Below the pieces are notes generated by a model that saw only the letters and a list, made by a program, of their open reading frames with translations, did no database searches and was not told where the DNA came from. A stretch of DNA of 6,067 nucleotides from Phycisphaerales bacterium (GTDB taxonomy: Bacteria; Planctomycetota; Phycisphaerae; Sedimentisphaerales; Anaerohalosphaeraceae). The position numbers were made by a program, and so were the translations under genes. Shown piece after piece: positions 1 through 5,568 of this stretch; the stretch's first letter is position 1, and the number at the start of each line of letters is the position of its first letter. The DNA lies in contig PMBP01000435.1 in the NCBI GenBank assembly GCA_003152975.1, forward strand, positions 1-6,067, given 5' to 3'.

Positions 1-912
1 GCCCGGCTGAACCTGACCTATACGGTAATGAGCAAACGCAAATTGCTGCGATTAGTACAGGACAAACTTGTCAACGGTTGGGACGATCCGCGGCTTCCGA
101 CGATCTCCGGAATGCGACGGCGCGGATACTCGCCGGAGGCGATCCGCTATTTCTGCCAGGTCATCGGCATCAATAAATTCAACAGCACGGTCGATATGGC
201 CTTGCTGGAACACTGTGTCCGCGAGATGCTCAACAAGACCTCGCCGCGGGTGATGGCGGTGCTGCATCCCCTCAAGGTCGTGATCGAGAATTATCCGGAA
301 GGCCAGGTCGAGTGGATGGATGCCGTGAACAATCCCGAGGATCCGGCGGCCGGTTCGCGAAAGGTCCCGTTCGGGCGGGTACTGTATGTCGAGCAGGAAG
401 ACTTCATGGAGATCCCGCCGAAGAAGTTTTTCCGTTTGTCGCCGGGCAAGGAAGTCCGGCTGCGATATGCGTACTTTGTCACCTGCCGCGAGGCGATCAA
501 GGACGCCGCGGGAAATATCGTCGAGTTGCGATGCACCTACGATCCGGCGACCCGCGGGGGCGACGCCCCCGACGGCCGCAAGGTCAAGGCGACGCTGCAC
601 TGGGTCGCGGCCGAGCAGGCGGTCCAGGCCGAGGTGCGGCTGTACGATTCGCTCTTTACGAAGGAAAATCCGGACGATGTTCCCGAAGGTCAGGACTTTA
701 CCGCCAGCATCAATCCCAGGTCGCTGGAGGTCCTGAGCGGCTGCAAGGTTGAGCCGTCGTTAAAGGATGCCGCGGCCCTGGGCCGTATCCAATTCGAACG
801 GCTGGGGTATTTCTGCGTCGATTCGGACTCTTCGGCGAACCGGCTGGTGTTCAACCGCACAGTGTCGCTGAAGGATACCTGGGCGAAGATCCAGAAGAAG
901 GAAGCGGAGTAA
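1..912 (+). CDS. glnS: Glutaminyl-tRNA synthetase, C-terminal part (5' truncated by window edge)
   Basis: This cytoplasmic class I aminoacyl-tRNA synthetase charges tRNA-Gln with glutamine using ATP. The reading frame is open from base 1, so the apparent ATG at 28 is internal: the preceding codons read ARLNLTYTV and run into VMSKRK, the GlnRS version of the KMSKS ATP-binding loop. After it come [18 protein letters not shown], the helical connecting region, and the two beta-barrel anticodon-binding domains. Recognisable blocks are [52 protein letters not shown] and [15 protein letters not shown] near the C-terminus. All match the E. coli GlnRS order closely as I recall it. About 303 residues are visible out of roughly 550-560 for the family; the HIGH motif and most of the Rossmann fold lie upstream of the window. 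A GlnRS means that this organism can make Gln-tRNA directly rather than only by Glu-tRNA amidation. The stop is 11 bp from the stop of the convergent minus-strand gene. Confidence 0.97.
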   Translation, partial: ARLNLTYTVMSKRKLLRLVQDKLVNGWDDPRLPTISGMRRRGYSPEAIRYFCQVIGINKFNSTVDMALLEHCVREMLNKTSPRVMAVLHPLKVVIENYPEGQVEWMDAVNNPEDPAAGSRKVPFGRVLYVEQEDFMEIPPKKFFRLSPGKEVRLRYAYFVTCREAIKDAAGNIVELRCTYDPATRGGDAPDGRKVKATLHWVAAEQAVQAEVRLYDSLFTKENPDDVPEGQDFTASINPRSLEVLSGCKVEPSLKDAAALGRIQFERLGYFCVDSDSSANRLVFNRTVSLKDTWAKIQKKEAE

Positions 913-923
913 ATTAATCCGTT

Positions 924-1424
924 TTATTTTGGATTCATGGCGACAGGCCGGGTAACCGGCTGGGTGAGTTGATGCAAGGCGTCGATTTCTGCCGTAAGGG
1001 ATTTGATTTTGGCCTCGGCCAGATCGAGTTCGGCATTGGCGTCGGAGAGTTGTTCGGTGATCGCTGAGGCCTTGCCGGCCTGCTTTTTGGCCTCGGTAAT
1101 CTGAATCTCCAGCAGATGATTCTTCCGGGTCAGTTCCGCGTTCTCCGCGCGGATCTGCTCGATCTCCGTGGACAAAGTCGAGGCCAGCAGTTCATACTTG
1201 CGGAGGTTCTCGGCGGTAGCGTCATATTTTTCCGCCATGCGGGTCGTCCCGTGGGTCAGGATGGCCGTGATGGCCCGCTGGGTCAGCCACAACCCTCCGA
1301 AGACGATCGCCAGAACGCTCGCGATCGCGATGGCGAGGATGGGTTTATAGCGGACCGGGCTTGGCCGATCCCGTGCCTCATTAATCTGTTGATGAAAGTC
1401 CATTCCTGTGCCTGCCGAAATCAT
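924..1424 (-). CDS. Single-pass membrane protein with long coiled coil, function unknown
   Basis: I do not recognise a family. The 166-residue product has a short polar N-terminus (about 1-26), one hydrophobic membrane segment (about 27-48, from KPILAIAIAS to GGLWL) and then an acidic/basic alanine- and leucine-rich helical region (about 62-152) with heptad-like hydrophobic spacing, typical of a coiled coil. The tail is TQPVTRPVAMNPK. Two basic residues (R25, K27) just before the membrane segment suggest that the N-terminus is cytoplasmic and the coiled coil external; this is inference. The start is uncertain. The ATG at 1424 has a GGAGG about 15 bases upstream, which is too far to be ideal. 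A second ATG at 1403 (residue 8) has AGG about 7 bases upstream and would leave the inverted repeat at 1411-1461 outside the gene. It follows the lipoprotein gene on the same strand after 51 bp, so co-transcription is likely. Possible roles are scaffolding or envelope organisation, but nothing in the sequence decides. Confidence 0.75.
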   Translation of the reverse strand: MISAGTGMDFHQQINEARDRPSPVRYKPILAIAIASVLAIVFGGLWLTQRAITAILTHGTTRMAEKYDATAENLRKYELLASTLSTEIEQIRAENAELTRKNHLLEIQITEAKKQAGKASAITEQLSDANAELDLAEAKIKSLTAEIDALHQLTQPVTRPVAMNPK

Positions 1425-1461
1425 CCGGAGGATTTATTTCCTCCAATAGTTTTTCGGCAGG
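1411..1461 (-). repeat. Nested inverted repeat between lipoprotein gene and coiled-coil gene
   Basis: The outer arms are perfect: CCTGCCGAAA at 1411-1420 and TTTCGGCAGG at 1452-1461 (10 bp). Inside them is a second perfect pair, GGAGGA at 1427-1432 and TCCTCC at 1439-1444 (6 bp), with a 6-base loop TTTATT. The two stems are separated by short unpaired sides of 6 and 7 bases. On the minus-strand transcript this folds downstream of the lipoprotein stop. It covers the ATG at 1424 and ends 7 bases before the alternative ATG at 1403. The paired inner arm is itself a GGAGG Shine-Dalgarno-like sequence. There is no U-tract after the outer stem, so it does not look like a standard intrinsic terminator. 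An RNA element controlling translation or stability of the downstream gene is the better guess. Confidence 0.6.
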
Positions 1462-1475
1462 GCATCTCCTTCGAC

Positions 1476-1766
1476 TCAATAGGATTTTTGCGCGCTGACC
1501 GCCGTCGCGGCGTTCATCGAAAACAGTTTGCCGGAGGATTTGGCCTGGGTCATCCGCGACCGCTCGGCTTCCATCTTATAATACAGTTGCTCGTTTTCCA
1601 GAAAACGGAATTCGTTGCGAAACGAAGGTTGTTTGGCCGAAGTCGAAGCCAGATAAACATCGTCGTTGTCCCAACGAAGGAGAGTTCCGGACTTTTTTTC
1701 TTCCTGGCAACCAAACAGGGCTAACCCAACAGTCAACACAACCAGCGAGATGGATAGCTTTTTCAT
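1476..1766 (-). CDS. Small predicted lipoprotein, function unknown
   Basis: The product has 96 residues and a clear lipoprotein signal peptide: MKK basic start, hydrophobic core SISLVVLTVGLAL, and lipobox LFGC with the lipidated cysteine at residue 20, followed by QEEKK. The mature part is about 77 residues, polar and rich in Glu, Ser, Lys and Arg, with no second cysteine. It includes LRWDNDDVYLAS, a probably helical stretch ENEQLYYKMEAERSRM, and a small-residue tail ending SAQKSY. The start at 1766 is chosen because AAGGGGA sits about 6 bases upstream on the minus strand and the signal peptide begins there. Upstream in-frame ATGs at 1850 and 1880 would put about 30-40 charged residues before the signal peptide. 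By the lipobox it should be anchored in the inner or outer membrane facing the periplasm; glutamine at +2 does not signal inner-membrane retention under the E. coli rule. It is the first gene of a probable two-gene unit and is divergent from the radical SAM operon. I do not recognise a named family. Confidence 0.8.
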   Translation of the reverse strand: MKKLSISLVVLTVGLALFGCQEEKKSGTLLRWDNDDVYLASTSAKQPSFRNEFRFLENEQLYYKMEAERSRMTQAKSSGKLFSMNAATAVSAQKSY

Positions 1767-1874
1767 AGTTTTCCCCTTGGAGGTGAGTTTCCGTACGACC
1801 AAACACAGGTAAAACCTACGAAATAATCGGCTGCCCTCCAAACGGTCCATGAAAATTCTCCGTGGCTGCGATGG

Positions 1875-1903
1875 TTGCATCCGGTGGGCAGGACCGATAA
1901 AAT
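1875..1903 (+). promoter_or_regulatory. Tentative sigma70-like promoter for the radical SAM operon
   Basis: TTGCAT at 1875-1880 and TAAAAT at 1898-1903 are separated by 17 bases in the divergent intergenic region. The -10 matches the consensus at five of six positions, the -35 at only three. Transcription would start near 1910 and give a leader of about 60 bases before the ATG at 1973. A small hairpin (TGCCG at 1919-1923, CGGCA at 1929-1933) would lie in that leader. I saw no convincing promoter in the opposite direction for the lipoprotein gene. Such matches arise by chance, so confidence is low. Confidence 0.25.
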
Positions 1904-1972
1904 AAGGGGAACCGTCGATGCCGAATCACGGCACGCGGATCCCGGGCCTATGAGTTAGACGCGAGAGGTTGA

Positions 1973-3097
1973 ATGCGGCCATTTTCGTTGTTGATCAAGC
2001 CGGCTGGGCCGGACTGCAATCTGGCCTGCCGGTATTGTTTTTATGCCTGCAAGTCGGGCCTGTTCGGCGATGGTCGCCATCGCATGAGCGACTCAACCGC
2101 CGAGGGGATGGTCCGCGATTATCTGGGACTGGGGCTGGAGATGTCCAGTTTCGCCTGGCAAGGGGGAGAGCCCACGCTGATGGGACTGGAGTTCTTCCAG
2201 AAGATCGTCGCTTTCCAAAAGCAGTATGGTCGCGACGGGCAGATGGTTTCCAACGCCCTGCAAACCAATGCGACTCTGCTCGATACCCGCTGGTGCGAAT
2301 TCCTGGCATCTAATCGCTTTCTGGTGGGGATCAGTCTCGACGGTCCGGCCGAGATCCACGATCATTACCGCAGGGATCACGCCGGCCGCGGCTCATTCGA
2401 TCGGGTAATGACGGCGATCGACCTTTGCCGCAAGCACGGCGTCGAGTTCAATATCCTGGCGCTGATCCACGACCACAATGCCGAGAAAGCCGACGAACTG
2501 TTCGATTTTTTCACCGTACAGGGATTCAGATTTCTGCAATTGATCCCGTGTGCCGAAATCGATCCGGCCACCGGACACATGGCCGATTGCAGTATCGATG
2601 GGCCGCGCTATGGCCGGTTTCTGTGCCGGATGTTCGAGCGATGGCTGGGCTACGGCCCGACCCGGCTCAGCATCCGCCTGTTCGACAGCATCCTGGCGTA
2701 TGCCCTCGGGCAGGGCCAGACCGAATGCACGCTGGGCCCGCAGTGCAACGACTACATCGTCATCGAGCACAACGGGCAGGCGTATTGCTGCGATTTTTTC
2801 GTCGAGCCGGAGTACCTGCTCGGTAACATCCACGACACAAACATCGGGCAGTTGGCCGCGTCGCCCCGCAAGCGAACATTCGGGGAAGACAAGCGGCAAA
2901 TCGCGAACAAGTGCCTCGTTTGCCGATATCTAGATGTGTGTCGGGGCGGTTGCCCCAAAGATCGGCTGGTCCGCGGCAAGGGCCTGGCGGCCGAGAGCTG
3001 GTTTTGCGAAGGATACAAGATGTTTTTCGACCGTGCCCTGGGGCATTTGCGGGGCATGGCCGCCAAGCTGCAAACAAAATCGGGATATAGGCGTTAG
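1973..3097 (+). CDS. Radical SAM/SPASM protein, anaerobic sulfatase-maturating enzyme (anSME) type
   Basis: Family members convert an active-site Cys or Ser of a sulfatase into C-alpha-formylglycine without oxygen, using S-adenosylmethionine and three [4Fe-4S] clusters in the cytoplasm. The 374 residues show all parts. The radical SAM cluster motif is C15-x3-C19-x2-C22 in IKPAGPDCNLACRYCFY. WQGGEPTL (62-69) is the GGE-type SAM-binding loop. SNALQTNATLL (93-103) and VGISLDGP (118-125) are typical core strands. The C-terminal SPASM domain has C252, C258, C273 and C327 for one auxiliary cluster and C314, C317, C323 and C345 for the other. D274, right after C273, matches the proposed general base. 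This spacing equals that of the Clostridium perfringens enzyme, as I recall it, with a constant offset of three. The start at 1973 is firm: an in-frame TGA directly precedes it, and AGAGG lies 4 bases upstream. It is the first gene of a probable three-gene operon. No sulfatase is present in the window, so the substrate is unknown. Confidence 0.93.
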   Translation: MRPFSLLIKPAGPDCNLACRYCFYACKSGLFGDGRHRMSDSTAEGMVRDYLGLGLEMSSFAWQGGEPTLMGLEFFQKIVAFQKQYGRDGQMVSNALQTNATLLDTRWCEFLASNRFLVGISLDGPAEIHDHYRRDHAGRGSFDRVMTAIDLCRKHGVEFNILALIHDHNAEKADELFDFFTVQGFRFLQLIPCAEIDPATGHMADCSIDGPRYGRFLCRMFERWLGYGPTRLSIRLFDSILAYALGQGQTECTLGPQCNDYIVIEHNGQAYCCDFFVEPEYLLGNIHDTNIGQLAASPRKRTFGEDKRQIANKCLVCRYLDVCRGGCPKDRLVRGKGLAAESWFCEGYKMFFDRALGHLRGMAAKLQTKSGYRR

Positions 3098-3113
3098 AGC
3101 TGGAGAATACTGC

Positions 3114-4601
3114 ATGACGATGATGAAGCCCAATCGAGATATCCTTATGGGAATGCTGGTTCTTTGCCTGTCGGCGGCGTGGGCATCCGGCGCCGAGGGA
3201 ATCCCGGACCGGATCGGCAAGTTCCGTATCGAAATCGCCGAGCCGGGTAACGATTTCGCCGAAGCGGAGAAGAAGAAGGATATCCATGCCGAACTGCCGG
3301 CCGCAATCACCCGCTGGCCGGACCGGATTGCAGCCAAATTCGAATTGTCGGAGTTTTACCATCGTACCGACGGATACCGACTGTACTACGATTACCAGTT
3401 CGAGCAATACAAATTCTATGTGACCGACGACGGCAAGCTCTTCAAGATCGTTTATACCGACGAAGACAAGGGCGTCGAAGAATCACCCGGCCAGATGGTC
3501 ATCAAGGGCACCCGCAAGGATTCGCAAATCGAGGTGGTTCCAGCCGCGACGGTCAAGCTCCTGCAGGAGGTCTTTGGCCAATCGCCGAGCAAGGCCTGGA
3601 CCGCCGACACGCCGGCGGGGCAACGGCTCATCGTGCAATTCGGCAAGGTGGCCGTATTTCTCACGCCGGAAGGCAAGACCACCTGTGCCGGGCGGATCGA
3701 CGAAGACAAGGCCCTCGAAGAGATCAAGCGTCCGAGCATCAAGCCCGCCGGTACGGATACTGTCGCACCGATTCCCGACGATCAGATCGGCAAGCTTGAA
3801 AAAATTCTCGGCCCGTTTCGTGATCGATTTTCGATCCGCCGCAAGATCGACTCGTTGGGGACAAAACCGGCAACCGCAAATGGCGGCTTTCGTTTTGTCA
3901 TTATGGGCGACAGCCGTTCCAACGAAGCCGTCTGGAACGCGATCGTCGCGCATATCGAACAGATCAACCCCCGTCCGGCCTTTGTGATCGACTCCGGCGA
4001 CCTGATCTACGGCGGCACGGCCGAAGAGTTCGCCGAGTATCTCATCCCGCCGCTGCTGAAGGTGCAGATTCCGTATTTCTTCGCCATGGGTAACCATGAC
4101 CGTGGTACCAATGGCCTGGCGTGGGGATACCGTTACCTTTGCGGAGAAGACGCCCTGAATTACTTCTTCGATTTCGGTGGGTATCGCTTCGTCGTCATCG
4201 ACAACTGCTCGAAGGTCATTCCCTCGTCCAAGACCCTGCAGTGGCTGGATCGGACCTTGGCCTCGACGCCACAGGGGATTCGCAAGATCGTCGTGGCTCA
4301 TCAGCCGCCAGCGGCCATCGAGAAGTGGGCATACCATGCCTGGACCAAGCCTGAGTCGCAGATCTTCGTGAATCTGATGGAAAAGTATCGTGTCAGCGAG
4401 GTCTTCCTCGGCCACATCCACGCCTACAGCACCGCCGAACTCCACGGTATCCATTACACCGTCGTTGGCGGCGGCGGGGCACGGCTGCACACGAGTTTCG
4501 GTCCGCAGGGCACTTTCTTTCATTATCTGCTGTGCGATGTAGCCCCCGACGGCACAATGACCCAGAAGGTCGTCAAGTTCATCCCCGACAAGAAAAAGTG
4601 A
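3114..4601 (+). CDS. Secreted calcineurin-like metallophosphoesterase with N-terminal repeat region
   Basis: The predicted product is an exported 495-residue hydrolase acting on a phosphoester; the substrate is unknown. A signal peptide spans about residues 1-28 (hydrophobic ILMGMLVLCLSAAW, probable cleavage after ASGA). Residues about 60-110 and 141-190 look like two related units, each starting [LV]PAA and ending T-x-[DE]GK; I read them as PepSY-like, which is inference. A charged linker follows (about 195-255). The catalytic domain (about 258-492) has the metallophosphoesterase motifs in order: GDSR (265-268), SGDLIYGG (294-301), GNHD (326-329), AHQPP (395-399) and GHIH (433-436). The first motif normally reads D-x-H; here R268 replaces the histidine ligand, as in some other family members. 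The start at 3114 has GGAG 8 bases upstream. The longer in-frame ORF from 2934 would overlap the radical SAM gene and bury the signal peptide. The gene lies 16 bp after the radical SAM gene and 1 bp before the dehydrogenase. Confidence 0.92.
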   Translation: MTMMKPNRDILMGMLVLCLSAAWASGAEGIPDRIGKFRIEIAEPGNDFAEAEKKKDIHAELPAAITRWPDRIAAKFELSEFYHRTDGYRLYYDYQFEQYKFYVTDDGKLFKIVYTDEDKGVEESPGQMVIKGTRKDSQIEVVPAATVKLLQEVFGQSPSKAWTADTPAGQRLIVQFGKVAVFLTPEGKTTCAGRIDEDKALEEIKRPSIKPAGTDTVAPIPDDQIGKLEKILGPFRDRFSIRRKIDSLGTKPATANGGFRFVIMGDSRSNEAVWNAIVAHIEQINPRPAFVIDSGDLIYGGTAEEFAEYLIPPLLKVQIPYFFAMGNHDRGTNGLAWGYRYLCGEDALNYFFDFGGYRFVVIDNCSKVIPSSKTLQWLDRTLASTPQGIRKIVVAHQPPAAIEKWAYHAWTKPESQIFVNLMEKYRVSEVFLGHIHAYSTAELHGIHYTVVGGGGARLHTSFGPQGTFFHYLLCDVAPDGTMTQKVVKFIPDKKK

Positions 4602-4602
4602 G

Positions 4603-5565
4603 ATGCGAATGAAGCTGGTCGTTCTCGATGGATATGCGATGAATCCCGGCGATCTGAGCTGGGACGATCTCGGGTCGCTGGGCGAGCTGGCCGTCTATGA
4701 CCGCACGCAGCCGGAGCTGACCATCGAACGGGCCAAAGACGCCGAAGCGGTCTTCACCAACAAGGTCATCCTCGGCGCCGAACAGATCCGGCAACTGCCC
4801 AAGCTTCGATATATCGGCGTGCTGGCGACCGGTACCAATGTCGTCGATCTCCCCGCCGCTACCGCCCGCCGGATCGTCGTGACCAATGTCCCGGCCTACA
4901 GTACCGAGTCGGTCGTGCAGATGGTCTTTGCGCACCTGCTCAACCTGTCGTTTGGCTATACCCGCCACACGCAAAGCGTCCGTGACGGCCGCTGGCAGCA
5001 ATCGCCGGATTTCTGCTACTGGGATCAGCCGCTGATCGAGCTGTCCGGCCGGATCCTGGGCATTATCGGCTTTGGTCGGATCGGCTTGGCCGTCGCGCTG
5101 GCGGCGCGGGGCTTTGGCCTGCAGGTGTATGTCAATGCCCACTCGATCCCCCGCTATGTTCCCAACGAGGTGCGGCTGGTCTCGCTGGAGGAAATCTTCC
5201 GCAGCAGCGACATCGTGAGTCTGCATTGCCCCCTGACCCGCGAAACCCGCCAGATCGTCAATCTCAAGCACCTGTCGATGATGAAACGGTCGGCCTGGCT
5301 AATCAATACAGGCCGGGGACCGCTGGTTGATGAACAGGCCCTGGCCGACGCCCTTAACTCTGGGCGCATCGCCGGGGCCGGGCTCGATGTCCTTTCGACC
5401 GAGCCGCCCAAGCCCGACAATCCGTTGCTTTCGGCCAAAAACTGCTTCATCACCCCTCACATTGCCTGGGCGACTGTCCAATCCCGCCAGCGGCTCATGC
5501 GAACGGTCGTTGCCAACCTCCGGGCGTTCCTCGAAGGCCGCCCCCTGAATGTCGTCCGCGAGTGA
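4603..5565 (+). CDS. D-2-hydroxyacid dehydrogenase (hydroxypyruvate/glyoxylate reductase or glycerate dehydrogenase type)
   Basis: This cytoplasmic NAD(P)-dependent enzyme family interconverts 2-keto acids and D-2-hydroxyacids. The opening VVLDGYAMNPGDLSW is characteristic of the HprA-like glycerate dehydrogenase branch. The 320 residues are full length for the family. The nucleotide-binding motif is GFGRIG (156-161). The catalytic residues are R238 in INTGRGP, E267 in LSTEPP and H286 in ITPHIAW. The substrate-side loop VLATGTNVVD (73-82) is also typical. At the end of the second Rossmann strand the sequence reads VYVNAHS, with N178 where NAD-specific members usually have Asp, so NADP use is possible (inference). 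The ATG at 4603 lies one base after the preceding stop; an in-frame ATG at 4609 would give the more usual MKLVVLDG start, and neither has a strong ribosome site. Translational coupling to the phosphoesterase gene is likely. The exact substrate cannot be read from sequence, so I give no gene symbol. Confidence 0.92.
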   Translation: MRMKLVVLDGYAMNPGDLSWDDLGSLGELAVYDRTQPELTIERAKDAEAVFTNKVILGAEQIRQLPKLRYIGVLATGTNVVDLPAATARRIVVTNVPAYSTESVVQMVFAHLLNLSFGYTRHTQSVRDGRWQQSPDFCYWDQPLIELSGRILGIIGFGRIGLAVALAARGFGLQVYVNAHSIPRYVPNEVRLVSLEEIFRSSDIVSLHCPLTRETRQIVNLKHLSMMKRSAWLINTGRGPLVDEQALADALNSGRIAGAGLDVLSTEPPKPDNPLLSAKNCFITPHIAWATVQSRQRLMRTVVANLRAFLEGRPLNVVRE

Positions 5566-5568
5566 CGA

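Noticed and set aside
916..960. Possible terminator hairpins after glnS (AATCC/GGATT at 916-935 and GCCGG/CCGGC at 947-960)
   Set aside because: The first is only 5 bp with a 10-base loop. The second lies inside the convergent gene and has no T-tract after it on either strand.
1767..1880. Longer version of the lipoprotein starting at 1880 or 1850
   Set aside because: It adds an arginine-rich stretch ahead of a perfectly formed lipoprotein signal peptide, while the ATG at 1766 has a good ribosome site.
2934..3113. N-terminal extension of the phosphoesterase frame back to an ATG at 2934
   Set aside because: It would overlap the SPASM region of the radical SAM gene by over 160 bases and place about 60 residues before a clear signal peptide. 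The ATG at 3114 has its own GGAG.
3483..4523. Long open frame of 346 codons on the minus strand, antisense to the phosphoesterase gene
   Set aside because: The plus strand here carries all five metallophosphoesterase motifs in order. The antisense product shows no recognisable family and is explained by high-GC codon bias leaving the opposite strand open.
4579..5271. Minus-strand open frame of 230 codons opposite the dehydrogenase, and a similar 182-codon frame at 52-600 opposite glnS
   Set aside because: Both are shadows of strongly recognised genes on the plus strand and have no family features of their own.
1973..5565. Sulfatase modification motif in the operon proteins
   Set aside because: Candidates such as STPQGIR and TCAGR in the phosphoesterase and CPLTR in the dehydrogenase do not fit [C/S]-x-[P/A]-x-R in spacing or residues.
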